Source of the DNA: Ficedula albicollis
Taxonomy: Eukaryota > Chordata > Aves > Passeriformes > Muscicapidae
Length of the DNA: 64,000 nt
NCBI RefSeq assembly: GCF_000247815.1
Contig: NC_021678.1
Coordinates: 6,987,190-7,051,189 of the forward strand
Direction: 5' to 3'
Under the pieces are notes generated by a model that saw nothing but the letters and a program-made list of their open reading frames with translations, made no database searches and was not told where the DNA came from. Each line of letters opens with the position of its first letter. Positions within the stretch are counted from its first letter, which is position 1. Shown piece by piece: positions 37,901-50,690 of this stretch. A program made the position numbers and the translations under genes.

Positions 37901-39075
37901 TTGAAGGTGCAACTAAAACCATACTGAGACATGTCTGAATGTACTGCCTCCCTCACCTAAATATCCCAAACCCAGAGAAAGCTGATACCTGCATTCTCAG
38001 AGCTTATGTGTCTTCAGAGCTTTGTAGTCTCTCATTCAAGAATTTGGATTTTCTCTGAGATATGTGGCTTGGAAATGAATCTGGCACAATATAATCTCTT
38101 TTGTTATGTAATTGGAAAAATTAATATCTTCTTTTAATATGAACATGGGTTTCAGAGGAAAGAGGAAGTTCCACTTTTCCTAAGGAATCAAAGCCCATGT
38201 GATCCCACATCTTTGCAATGTATAGACAGATATCCAGGCATGAAAAGCAGGCTTTGCCATTTGTCCATGAAAAGCAGAATCATGTGATGTTATCTGTATT
38301 TTTATTGTGACTTCAATTTACAGACCACATATTCTGGTATGGTGACAGATGAATAGTTCCATGGAACAGCATGGGATGATGGCCCATTATACGGCTAAGG
38401 GTCTGTAAGGAAGGTTTCCATGACAGCATTCTGTGTATCATTGGTATTTTGGAAATAACACTCAGCTTTGACTTCTGACTTCTACAGGTTTTATTGTTCC
38501 CACGAAACATTATACTCCAGAAAAAAAAAAAAAGGCCAGGGCTAGCATGAATATTTCACATACAATCAGGAATATCTGGAAGTAATATTCCTGTGATAAA
38601 CTGCAGAGCTAAGTGATAAACCACAGAGCTATTTGTTAATTGCACCTATTAAATATCTTTAATTACCTGTTCTACTCTCTAGCCAGTAACCATTCTGTCT
38701 TGGGACTTATTCTGAAGTTTTATACTGTTGAACAGGTTCAGAGAGCTGGCATTTCCAGCCTGCTGTCTGCATTAAATTATAGGTTTTTTGAAAACAAAAA
38801 CTGATTCAAAGTCCAAGAGAAGTTAATTTCAATCCTGGGCAAACAAAAAAAGTGTTTTTCTATACATTAAAACATGATGGTTTTTAAAGCCAGCACCTTG
38901 CTCCACAAAACTGAGGATGAGTTTAGCACTGAATGACAAGGGAGAGCTGGGACAGGAAGGGCCTTAAGAATACTTCACATTCAGATATACTTCACATTCA
39001 GTTTTTCCAAGTAAAGTTAAAATCTGTTTTGCAGCCGTTTATTCCTCCACATTTGAACAGGGATTTTCAGGGGAA
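34907..39075 (+). repeat. 2-kb tandem duplication
   Basis: Copy 1 is 34907-36956 (2050 bp). Copy 2 is 36957 to about 39075 and is longer by one 69-bp unit (37302-37370 and 37371-37439). I count about ten substitutions, so identity is near 99.5 percent. The copies are joined head to tail with no N gap, and diverge on the right after GGGATTTTCA. The two 72-residue frames at 35395 and 37514 differ at one residue, but they match no family and I do not call them genes. It is either a recent segmental duplication or two haplotypes wrongly joined. Confidence 0.95.
37302..37439 (+). repeat. 69-bp tandem repeat inside the second 2-kb copy
   Basis: The segment starting ATTTCTAGCACTTGATTGTG is present twice here and once in the first 2-kb copy. 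The two units differ at a few bases (CATGAGAAAG versus CATAAGAAAG). Confidence 0.93.
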
Positions 39076-40654
39076 TCTGAAGGAACTAGATGCCCAGTTC
39101 CTATTGAATTTCAGTAGCATTCTACCTCTTAACTCCAGTGTGCTGCTCTGAAGGCTTTGAGATGAAACACAGCCTCAGTAAATGTGGTTTTTCAAGAACA
39201 AGGCCACAACACAAGCCTTATCTGCAGCACAGGGAGAGGTCCTGTGCAACTTTCTGCTAGGTTGGAAATGGAGACTTTTCTCAAGCCACACATGACTCTG
39301 CTAAAGCAAAACACACTCGCATTATGCATATCTGTTGGTAAGCATGTACTTACAATTTATATACAATAAAATACCTAACTAGCTGCAATCTGCTTAAGGA
39401 GCTTTTCTCTTAACCATTTGAATTTCAAAGCACAGACAAAACTGCAGAAGGATTGTAATTGTATACAAGATCTGAGCTTAGATAAATTATCCACATGGAT
39501 TCTTAATCTTTTGTGGGCAGCCAGTACTTCTTAATCAGTGTAAAAAAGAATTCAATAGTAAATACCAACACTGAATTACAATACAAAAGCATGGGTTTTC
39601 TGGTACATTTGAAGTTATGGCATAAAAAAATCTCTCTGATAAAGAAAAGAGGATATATTGTTTCCAAAATGCAGCTTTTATTAATCAACTTCCCCACATT
39701 TTTAGAGGATTATGAGCAAAATCTGAAGATGCAGAGAATGAAGAGTACAGAATTCCTCAGCTGTACTCTCATGGACAGAGAAGAGACCTACTCACATAGC
39801 CATTTCCTAAAATAAATCCCAAAATGTTTTCCTATATCAATGTCAGGCAGGAGCATGAGCCACTAGCTTAAAATGTTTTCCTATATCAATGTCAGGCAGG
39901 AGCATGAGCCACTGGTGTCCTAGCTTTCTGCATGCTCCTCCAGTTCAAGCTCCAAATAAGCCAATAAAATATACCAATGCATTTTTCCATCCTTGCAAAT
40001 GTTTTCAATAGTCCTGCACCCTGTCAGGAAAGCAGTTTTGCTGAAGTATGGCAAGGAAATGAGGCTTTTGCTTCTGTTTTAAAGAATGTACTGATTTAAC
40101 TTGCGAAAAAGTTGCATGTAAAGGACTACCTGATATCCTTTGACAACAGGCACCATGAAATCAGAGCTTCCACAGGAATCAACAAGAACAAGATGTGCTG
40201 GTGGCACCACAGTTAACCCAGCACAGCTCTTACTTTGCACTAAGCCATGGTACTGCGTAATGATTAACACAGCAAGAATTTGTGTGAGAGACCAGGGATA
40301 GGAGAAAGTGTAAGGCCCTTAGCACAACCCTAGCAGTGAGGGTTCTACGTGTGATAGAAATCCGTTGCTTCTCTAAACTTACAGCAAGGGAGGAGTGAGA
40401 TAGAATCCTGAGGAGAAGACAAATATGAAGCAAGGGGAGGCTAAGCTTATTGCACCAACCTGCCTCATCCAAAGCTAGAAGAAAGCAATGCTTAATCTTC
40501 TTCAGGGTTGGGTAGCATGCTCAAGAGAGATGCTTGGCTCTGGTAGATTTCTTCAAAAGGAAAGGTAGTTGTTCTGAACTTGTAGCCAGATCTGCTCAGC
40601 TATTCACCTGCTTTCTACCCGCAAGTCTCTTTTTACAGGCTTGTTTCATGTTCT
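39076..40654. other. Intergenic stretch, no gene seen
   Basis: AT-rich sequence with short, unrecognised frames and one 49-bp tandem duplication at 39821-39915. Confidence 0.6.
39821..39915 (+). repeat. 49-bp tandem duplication
   Basis: AAAATGTTTTCCTATATCAA and the following bases to GAGCCACT occur at 39821 and again at 39870, identical over about 45 bases. Confidence 0.93.
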
Positions 40655-40787
40655 TTGGAAAGGTCTTAGGTTAGAGCATGGCACTAATAATGCCAAGGTT
40701 CAATCCCTTTATAGGCCATTCACTTTAGAGTTGGACTTGGTGATCCTTGCGGGTCCCTTCCAACTCAGAATATTCTGTGTTTCTGTA
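40655..40787 (+). mobile_element. TguSINE1-type SINE (tRNA-Ile head, CR1 tail)
   Basis: The head reads GGTTAGAGCATGG (A box), then CTAATAATGCCAAGG with an AAT anticodon loop as in tRNA-Ile, then GGTTCAATCCC (B box, with a small deletion before it) and TAGGCCA. It continues into ATTCACTTTAGAGTTGGAC and TTCCAACTCAGAATATTCTG, a CR1-type 3' tail ending in the TTCTGT repeat. This combination is what I know as TguSINE1 of zebra finch, a non-autonomous element mobilised by CR1 machinery. It is the best clade marker in the window. The B-box deletion suggests a dead copy. Confidence 0.9.
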
Positions 40788-41912
40788 ATTTGGAGAAGTT
40801 TGGTCTGGGGGAAGAGGCAGTATTCAATTTCTGAGGAATGATAGTAGTCATAAGAAGAAGCGATGGTAAATTTTGTGATGGGATGCCCCTGGAATCTATG
40901 TAACTGCATGTAGAGCTGTCCACTGCTACCTCAGCTCATTTATGAGGTACAAGCAGCACTTGTTTCCATAGGTAAACGTTGTTACTTTACAAAAAAGGGT
41001 AAATGGAGAGAGGAAAAAAGTGCTGCTCAACCACTTTCTCTGCTATTTTTCTCACCAGGCTTTTGTTTATTCTTTGACAGTGTTCCCTATCCTCACCTAA
41101 GTACAAGATAGCCAGATTGAGGAGGACATGCATGTAGGCATTTTCAGACTGTGTGGGACACAGGAGATGGAGGATTTCCTGGGTAAGCAGGCACTCTGAG
41201 CCCACAGAGAGGGCTGGCACTTTGCCCTGCATCCCCAGCTCCAGAGACACTTCTCACACGTGTTGCATGACCCACAAGTCTGAAAGCTGGCTCCTGCATC
41301 CCCAGCTCCAGAGACACTTCTCACATGTGTTGCATGCCCCACAAGTCTGAAAGCTGGCTTTCCTTGCGGGTCCCTTCCAACTCAGAATATTCTGTGTTTC
41401 TGTAATTTGGAGAAGTTTGGTCTGGGGGAAGAGGCAGTATTCAATTTCTGAGGAATGCTAGTAGTCATAAGAAGAAGCGATGGTAAATTTTGTGATGGGA
41501 TGCCCCTGGAATCTATGTAACTGCATGTAGAGCTGTCCACTGCTACCTCAGCTCATTTATGAGGTACAAGCAGCACTTGTTTCCATAGGTAAACGTTGTT
41601 ACTTTACAAAAAAGGGTAAATGGAGAGAGGAAAAAAGTGCTGCTCAACCACTTTCTCTGCTATTTTTCTCACCAGGCTTTTGTTTATTCTTTGACAGTGT
41701 TCCCTATCCTCACCTAAGTACAAGATAGCCAGATTGAGGAGGACATGCATGTAGGCATTTTCAGACTGTGTGGGACACAGGAGATGGAGGATTTCCTGGG
41801 TAAGCAGGCACTCTGAGCCCACAGAGAGGGCTGGCACTTTGCCCTGCATCCCCAGCTCCAGAGACACTTCTCACACGTGTTGCATGACCCACAAGTCTGA
41901 AAGCTGGCTCCT
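40744..41912 (+). repeat. 617-bp tandem duplication
   Basis: Copy 1 is 40744-41360 and copy 2 is 41361 to about 41912. The left end falls inside the tail of the SINE at 40655-40787, so copy 2 starts with an orphan SINE tail; the duplication therefore happened after the SINE inserted. The copies are almost identical (one clear substitution near 40850 versus 41459). Copy 1 has an extra 67-bp unit at its right end, next to the junction. Confidence 0.95.
41226..41359 (+). repeat. 67-bp tandem repeat at a duplication junction
   Basis: CCTGCATCCCCAGCTCCAGA and the following bases to GAAAGCTGGCT are present at 41226-41292 and 41293-41359, with two substitutions. The unit occurs once in copy 2, where it matches the first of the two. 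Confidence 0.93.
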
Positions 41913-44900
41913 CTCTGTTCCACAGTCTTCTTGGCAACATTCCTTTGGAAAACACATTGTACAAAAACGTGGGATGACAATCAAACAAACCTACAGTTAA
42001 GGGCAAAGCAACACCATGTCAATAAGTGAGTTTTGATGATAACGTGTTCCCAACCCAGACAAATCTGGATACGTAACCTGCTCAAGCCAAAATCAGAAAA
42101 TAAAAATGAAGTATGAATTTACAAACTTTGAAGGAAGCCAAAGAGGATTTTGACTTTCTGCCTTTCTTGATATCTTGGCAGCTGACAAGCTTTGAGCTGG
42201 CAGAGAGTGCCTTACTTACTGGGACTATCCAGCACAGGGAGGGCTGAGGGAAGGCTGCAGAGAGCAGGTACAGGAAACATTAATGGGCAGAAACAGCAGC
42301 ACTTTTCAGCAAATTAAAGCATGGAAGTGTGCAAAGCACTTAGATACCTAATTTTAAAAATTGTGTGTCATAGGGAAGTGAAGATAAATGCATCTTGTGA
42401 AGAGTTTTACTTCTGCTCTGAATGTGCTGGCAGCATGATATTGTGCACTTGGCAAGTTTCCCTAAAATCAAAGCCTTAAATCAACGGGCAATGTATGTCA
42501 GTATTTCTTTAGCTCAGAGATGGATTTCTTTTCTAGGTTTTCTTTTCTTCTTTTCCTTACTGATGAAAATTTCAAGGAACACTTGAGCTGTAGAAGCTAG
42601 TAAAGTCCTGAGGCTCCCTGGTTGTTTTGCTTCCTCTGCCTGACTTCAGGGAGAGCCAGCTATGTAACATCTGATGCCTACAATTCACTCATCAGCAGCT
42701 ATTCTGCCTTTTTTTTCCAAAGAGAATACCAGGCAACTCTAATCAGAGTTGATGTAGATCAATGTGAGCCTTTACGTCCATTATATTTAAGGGGACATAC
42801 GATTTATTGATTTGTATCAAAATTTAGCACACGCATTTTTTTGTCTACAGTCAATGCAGCAGATCTGTAGATCCAAATGTCATTCAGTACAAAAACAGAG
42901 TAATATCAGGAAGATGATTAGGCAATGATATTGGCATAGAGCACAATTATTTCATAATTTCAAGTTTTTAATATGTAAACATAACTATTTGAGCACAAAG
43001 TTAGAGCCCTGAAAAAGCATTAGAGTCCCTGCCCTGTGGGGGTTTATAAAATAGCTGCTTGTTGATTTAAACATGATGTCCTGTTTGTAGATATTTAAAA
43101 ATAATTTAAAATTAAAAGCTAATTTATCTTGTGCTGTGGATAATTAGTGGGAAAAAGCAAAGAGCTGCTTTTTTAAACAACAAAAAGCCCACATACTGCG
43201 CTGATATATATCCTTTGCTTAATATGCCTTTTTCTTCTTGTTTTTCCTGAGCAATGTGGTCTGATTATCCACTTGACATGAACTTATCACTAGAGTCAGG
43301 ATTTAGGTAAGATTCATCTCACTAGCCATGTACTGACATGCACATGATTTAGAGATTTAGTCTGACAACTGCCTAGGCTCCCTCTACAGTCCAAGAAGCA
43401 GGAAAGTCACCTCACTCCATCCTCAGCTCGGGATCCTCTCCAGTGACCAGCTCCACCTATACCAAGGCTGACCTTGGCTATGCAGCTGAAATGTACAAGT
43501 CAAATACAAAAGATATGGGTCCCAGCTGTAGTGAAAGCTACTGCTTTTACTTAAGATCAACTCTGCTTAATTTCACAGGTTTGACCCAGCCCCAGTGCCT
43601 CTCTTCAGCGACGCATTACAGGTTACTTCCGTGAGATTAGTGCATTCTTATTGTCAGGCAAATGCAAAAGGGACTTGCTGAATCATGTCCTAAGTCTGAA
43701 AGAAAGACTGATGTTCACTTGTTAAACCCTATATACATTATATGCCATTCTTAACAGGGTTAATAAGCACAGTATTAAGGGCAAAGCAAACTGACAGCTG
43801 TAGTGTTTCTAATGTATGAGTGGAGCTTTTAGCACCTTTGACCATTCCTGTTCCTTTCCTTGAAGTGCAGAAATATCATTCACATTTCTTTCCCCTTGGA
43901 AAGAAGGAAAAGGATAATGGAAAATAAGTTAATACTGATGAATGACAGCATGATTGTCCACTAAGAAGGCATCATCAGCCACAAATGATTCATTTTTTCC
44001 AGGGCATAATGTACATCTATCATATATCTCTTGCATATTAGCAGCGCTGAAGCTGGGGACGGAGAACACTGGTTTTGCTTTTGCTGTGTGAATAAAGCCA
44101 TGATCCGATGTGAATGACTCACTGCTGTTGTGTAAGCTTGTAAGCATCTTTGCGTGAAAGATGAAGGCATTTTAGATGAGCTCGCTCAAATCAGTATCAT
44201 CCTCTCAAGCTTGAGGACATTGTTCTGAAGAAGACAGACTTGAAACGCAACAAGATTTGAGCAATAATATGCAATAAAATTTTCCAGTGTTCCAGAGTTA
44301 CTGGAAAAGAAATCCATCAAAGATCAGCTAAGAAATATTGCTTACTTCAATTTACAATTCAGCTTGGCCATGGAAATGCCTCTGATCAGGATCTTTTTTG
44401 AACTGCAACTCCAGTCATGCAACATTTCTGAGGAAATGTCCATTTTAGTCCATTTAGTCCATTCTAAGTCAATTTTAGGAAAGTGGTAGGTCTGAAACAC
44501 ACACTAAAGAGAAGTTAGGTTCATGGTAATATTTTTAAGAATTTGTTTCAACAATAGAAGATTGATCAATTTCTTCAATTATTATTTGCAGTTTTAAAGG
44601 AAACTTTATTTCCGTGCCTCCAGTTTTCATTGAACTTGACCTGTCAGGATGAATGCATGCTCATATGAAACCCCACAGAATTGCTGTCATAGGCCGTGTA
44701 CCAGTCCCTGCTCCTGTCCTCTGCTCAGCCATATCAGCCACTTGAACAGCCAGGGGAGGAGAAAAGCTACCCTGGGAGCCCACAGATGCCCTGCCTGCCA
44801 GGCCCTTTGTTCTAAGACCCCCTCCCCTCTCTGTGGCTTCTGTCTGTGCCTCCATGTGTTGCCTGATGCATCTAGAGGAGCTACTTGGCTCACAGGGCAG

Positions 44901-47900
44901 CACACACCACTTGCCTGGGAAGTGGCAGTGTGTATGGAGCCTGGGAAGCAGGCAGGTGTATAGGAGTCCCATTTACAAGAACTGGTACATTCCTTCGTCA
45001 CAAGACTGAAAGTACATATGGCATTTCTGAACTTAGAGCTGTTATTTCTGGCACTGGTTCCCACTATCTCACCTGTCCTGGAAACCCTATTAGCAGGTAG
45101 TGCACGGATTACATCAATCACAGCCAAACATGAAAAATCTTGCAAAAAATTCATCATCTTGCCTATGTAGCCTTGCCTAAGAGATGACATAAGGAAGATA
45201 ATACAAACTTGAAAGACAAAACTTGTTTAGCAGGCCCTTGTTCTTTACTCATTCAGGACAATGTGTTGAGCTCTGTTGGCTTTGCTTCCCTGGGCAACTG
45301 CAGTGAAGCTGGAACACTTCCCCCACACAGCCCAAATGCTGGCTTCCATTTTATAGAGCTACATAATTCGATTTGCTCTGGTGGTTCAAAAGGTCAGTGG
45401 GAAAGGGCTCCCGCGGAGAGGAGAGCGAGCAGCTCTCGCTAACAAATGGGTGCTTGCCTTGGAAAACAGCACATATCTGTTCACATGCATCCAAACTGCT
45501 AAAGCATCCCACTGAGAGTGAGCCTGCAGCAGGAAGGGACTTTACAGATCTTTCAGTCACCAGGAGTTACACAAACAAGAGCCAGAAAAAACATTTTGCT
45601 CTTTAAAAGGGAATCATTATAGATATTGCTTGATAAAGTTCATTCTAGTAATTCATGGAATTGGGAGGGATAACAGGACCTAGTTGTCTGAGGAAAGCAT
45701 TCAGATGTAAAATGTAACCTCAGTTTGGTAGTGGTGTTGTGAAAGGATAGAGACAAAAGGATATTCAAAACACACAGCTAAGAAAGGGGAAAGAAAATCT
45801 GAATCCCAGTTGCTATATAAGGACAATCGTGGTATGTGAGTTGGAAGGGAACCCCCCAGGTCCAAGTACACATCCAAGGCAATAATTAATATAAAGGCAG
45901 CAGTTCTTGGAAAATTTCAATTATGCACTGTTAAGGTAAAGCAAAAGCATTTTCAGAGAAAATGAATAAAGGTAAGACACATTATTTTTCACAAGCAGAG
46001 CAGGTCAAAGCAGTGTTATTCTACAAGCACTATGAATCACAAAAAGCGTTCCTCAGAAGTACTGTCCTGTCCTGCTCTCACTGGAGTGAGAGAACTCACT
46101 GAGAGCGAAGAATTAGACCTGCACAGGAAGCACCAGTCTGCTACATTTATATAGCACCTCTTATCACAAAGAGTTGGAAAAATACTTAACATACAGTGTT
46201 AACAGGATCATTCAGATACCAATGAATAGAAGCTTCTTGATTATACCACAAGAGCCGACCCCTCTGCCTGGGAGGCTCTGCGGTGGTGGGGCAGGGGAGC
46301 CCAGGCACACAGCACATCATCCTGGCACGCACACTCTGCCCACTCTGCTGCCAGTGGTCACCCTAGCTGCACTGAGAGCACCCCAGCCACAGCAGCACCT
46401 ACTGAAATTTTGCACAGAAATCCTCAGAGCTTTCACCTGCACACATCTCACTACTGCAGGAGAATTGTGTGTGTAGCAGATGTTGGGCCTGCTGGTCTGT
46501 AGGTCCTGGAAGCACTCAGAAGGGTGGAAGGGAAGGCCCAAATCCACATTGACTGGCAGACAGTGATGTCCTTGGTGCTGTATAATACTCCTGCCCACTC
46601 AAAGGTATACCAAAACCCAGGTGACCATAAGACTTCTCTGAATCACTTCTCTCTGGACATGGTTTATGGAAGACTTGTGTGGAATGGTACATCCCAGAGC
46701 ACCATGCTGGGCATAACCTACCAAGGAAGCTGCACTGCCTGCTGAGCTTGAGCAGACCTAAAGAAATGATTGAGAGCTGAAGCTACCCAGGGGACTCCCA
46801 GACTTTTGAGCCCTGTATGTAAAATATCTGTTTATGACCTCTTCCCCTCCCACCCAGCATAATAGGAGATAATCAGTATGAAAAAGCTAGATGCTGGTAA
46901 GAGAATATTGTGAGGTCAAAATATTTTATACATGTGGTTGAAAAAATGAAAAGCAGTAACCAAACTGTGGTTTACATAAAGTGCTCTTGGCATTATTTTT
47001 TAAAGGCACAGCAGTCCTAGAAATACTCAAGTTGGGTGGTCAGTAGTTTTGTTTCGGTTTCAAGCAACTGGTGGAAAATAGGAACAGACAAGCCATGAAA
47101 GCTTAAACCTAACTTTGGCTGCTTTTCTGGCAAGAAATCACTGCTCAGCCTGAAAATGTTGCCATAGTCTACAAGAATAAAACTGCAGATCAAATAGTAT
47201 CTCTGAGTATGTGTCAGTTTCAATGTACAAGGCCTGTATCATGAAGCAGAACTAGGAAAAAAGCCCAAAACCACGGAGGGCATTGTGGCAGGCTTTTTCT
47301 CAGACAGTACGAGAACTCCTGAATGGTGCTATTTGTGGTTTGTGTCTCTGCATTAGGAACATGTGAATTTTGGCTTGTAATTATTCAGACACAGGACAGG
47401 AAGCCTGAGCCATGGATAGGTTTTATTTCTGCTCTGAAACTGCCTTTCATATTTTCTTGAGATTGTGTAGGAATGATCCTGAAGTCCTGGAGTGATTCTC
47501 TGTGTTCTTATATCAAGGTGCAAATACATTAGGAGGAAAATTTTCTCAGAAGCCACCTTTAGTCACTTTACTCACTTTCAACCTCCCTCTTCACCACTTC
47601 ACAAATTTGAAAAAAAAAGTGTTTCTAACAGCAAAGTCCTTGAGAAATGACCCAGGAAAGAAACACTACAGTGTTTAAAGAGAAACTTAAAACAAACACA
47701 TATCAAAAATGTGTTTCAAGCTGCAAGAGCTCAGCTGGAGCTGCTACCTTGCAGCTGGGAAGGCAGAGGATGGCAGTAAGGCTGTCCAGGCAGCACTTAA
47801 AGGTGAAAGAGCTTAGTGTCTCCTTTTTCACCCTCACCACAGCAGGAACTTTGGTTTATGTGCTGGAGAAAGTCACAAAACAGACAGCCTCTAACCAGCT

Positions 47901-50544
47901 TAACTCGAAAATTTAGCCCTCCCTAGAGGTGTTATGCTCATCATAACAATAAAATCAAAGGAAGATTAAAAGGAGAGGAATCACCTGTCACCACAGGTTA
48001 TGGGATGTTCATAAAGGTTTTTAGGTTCAATTGGGTTCAAAGCAATGTTTAGATTCTCTGCTGAAAAAATTGGTTTTCCTGCTTTCTTGTTCTAGGTATT
48101 TGTGCTTCAGCTGCAGCTCTGTTCCTTTCCTGCATAGTGGGCCATACCCCTCCAGTGCTGTGTTCCAACAAAAACAAAGCTTGTACATGGGAAAAAAGAC
48201 AGAATTCTACCTTGTCCTCAAAACCTTTCATATAAAGCCTTGATTGTGTGCAAGAGGTACCAAATGCACTCAGGAAGTCATTTTCTGCACTCACAGCACA
48301 GTCAGAGCTTCTGGATTTCTAGAGTTCAGCTGCTGAGTTCCTTCCTGCATAGGGACAGTTCTGTGTCCTCATTTTCACTACTAGGATGTTTTTGAAATAT
48401 TCCCCATTATTTTGTACTTTGAAAATATGCTGTCTCTTCAAGCATAAAATTTTGGCACCAATAGGCCCTGGGGCTTTTATACAGTAAATTGATCAGATTA
48501 TTTTGTTTAAGACTATTCTGAATACAATTAGAATTTCTGGCTCTTGGACTGTGTTAATTTTGGCCTCATCACAGCTAAAATTCTGACTTGAAGCCCATAT
48601 AAATATTTTCCCTTTTAGCATTTATTTTTATTCTAATCATACTTTTAGTTTGGTTGCCTTTTTTAAAAGAAGAAAAGTACATATAAATCAGATTAAATAT
48701 ATCACTTTTATATCAGTTTTGCCATGAATGTCTGTTCTGCAGAGCAAAACAACACTGCCAGATTTTTCCAGCAACCTCTGCAGACATTTACTCTACTGTG
48801 GTGTAATTGCTTTAACATGTATTTTCCTGCATAGCTAACTACTCACCATTAATTTTATTAGCAGGAAGACTCGGCCTAATGTTCAAACTTCAGAAATTTC
48901 TACACTCATTCATGTTTACTTAAATACCCCAATTGGTCTTAGCAAATTTAGTACTGTGCTGTGCAAACAGGCTGACCTCTAGCACCACAACCTTGCAATG
49001 AAACCCCAACAGGTTTGAGGCACATACCCCAAACCTATTCAGAAGAGATCCTTTTCAGCCTTTAAGCACACAGATCTCTGACACTGATTTATCCAGGAAC
49101 ACTGTTTTCCTGTTCGCTTCTGGAGGCAGATGTGGATAAGATGAATGGCTGGTAAATTAATATATGTCTGGCTTGTAAAAATGGAGTTCAGGTTTTTTTA
49201 ACAAAAACAAAATCTATTTCTGGATGGCCTTCAGCCTGTGGACTGACTCTCCCCACATTCCCAGGTGTGCTTTGGCATTTTGTAGTGAACTAACCCAGGA
49301 CAATAAGACAGAGCCTTTTAACTCGGCTGGTTCAGCTGAATAATTTTTCAGTGTGTTCACAGTGGCAGGCACTCTCTTTTCACAGTGTACATAACAAAAG
49401 TTAGCATTTACTGTGATGCGCAGGCCGCACACTGCTGTGCTGTGATGTTTCTGAGAGGTCGGCAAAGGCAGGGGAGGGGCAGAGCCCACAAGCCCCAACC
49501 TGGAGCTGCCAGCCTGAGGCAAGGTGCAGCTCCCAATCTGTGCACACCATGTGTGGCTCATGGAAGATGTAGCACTTGCTTGAAGGCAAGGTGCAGCTCC
49601 CAATCTGTGCACACCAGGTGTGGCTCATGGAAGATGTAGCACCTGCTTGAGACCACTTAATTTAAAGCACTGACACAGAAATTTGTCACGATTAACATGA
49701 ATTATTGCCTGCCTTGCCAGTTTCTGCAGTGCAATGGATGGTTTATTGTGGTCAGGACAGAAACATTGGAAAACCTTCAGTATTGCTAACTCAGAGCAAC
49801 TGCTCTGCAAACACACACATGACTTGGGTGACCTAGCTTTGGGGCTGGAAATGAGGGGCTTTGCAGAAGACACAAATCCCAAAATCAAAATGTTAGAATT
49901 GATACACTACAAATTTCTTTTGCCATATCCCACAGATGCATCATGAGTTATCTGAGATTCTCCAATGCATCACTCAAGATCCTATTTGTTGTCTTTACTC
50001 TGAAAGTCAAAAAAACCAAAAAACCTTAGTACACAAGGCACCTCATTTTTACCACAGCTTTTAGGAGAGGGAGAAGGAATTTATCAGAAGCATATTTAAA
50101 GGAAGGTCTGAATTTTTTTAACTTTACAATTATTTTTTTTTAACATAAAAGTAAACCCATGTTGCAGTCAGTTTGACTTATTATAAAATAATGAATGTGC
50201 TGGAGTTCATTATTAGAGCCAGTGATGTTTCTGGTGCTTTTTACTCAATATGAGTGTATCTATACTAGAAGGATATAAACAAAGTGCCAGATGGAAAAAA
50301 AAAGCAGACATTATAGCCAGACCTGATTACAAAAAGCTCCAGAACTAAATCCAGTGACTTTTTCTGAGATGAATGCATGCTATGCTGAAAGGCAGCCAGT
50401 AAGGAACTGGATACTTCAGCTGAATATGTTATGTTCTTGGATATTTTTATCCAGTTGTGACTGTTACTGTTAAACATTCTTGTCTTACTATTTGCACTCA
50501 TCTGGCTGCAGCTTCCAGCTGATGATCTTCCTCATGCCTTTCTC
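41913..50544. other. Intergenic stretch, no gene seen
   Basis: Mixed sequence with a GC-richer patch near 44.64-44.97 kb, where frames overlap on both strands, and short fragments near 45.53 and 45.84 kb that faintly resemble CR1 3' ends. A 67-bp duplication lies at 49.5 kb. None of the frames is recognised. Confidence 0.5.
49517..49650 (+). repeat. 67-bp tandem duplication
   Basis: The block with GGCAAGGTGCAGCTCCCAAT appears at 49517 and 49584 with about two or three substitutions (ACCATGTG versus ACCAGGTG). Confidence 0.94.
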
Positions 50545-50690
50545 CACTAGATTCAAGACCACATTAGAACCCATTAAAGTATTTATATGCTATACTCAAG
50601 TTGCCCCTCAAGCCTCTTCCTGATGTACTGCATAGATTGAACACCTTAAAAATCTCTCCTTGGAAGGCATTATCTCTAGCCCTCAAGTGA
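50545..50690 (-). mobile_element. Probable ancient CR1/L3-like LINE remnant
   Basis: CCATTAAAGTATTTATATGC followed by CAAGTTGCCCCTCAAGCCTC and AAAATCTCTCCTTGGAAGGC resembles, in antisense, the 3' part of old CR1/L3 LINEs, where a 'tcccctca-tcttct' block precedes 'ctcttcat'. It is degraded and its ends are unclear. Confidence 0.45.

Noticed and set aside
44649..45190. Overlapping frames of 104, 103 and 167 residues
   Set aside because: They overlap on opposite strands in a locally GC-richer patch; no known domain.
45530..45875. Short GGAAGGGACTTTACAGATC and GTTGGAAGGGAACCCCCC segments like antisense CR1 3' ends
   Set aside because: Similarity is confined to a few bases; too weak to call as elements.
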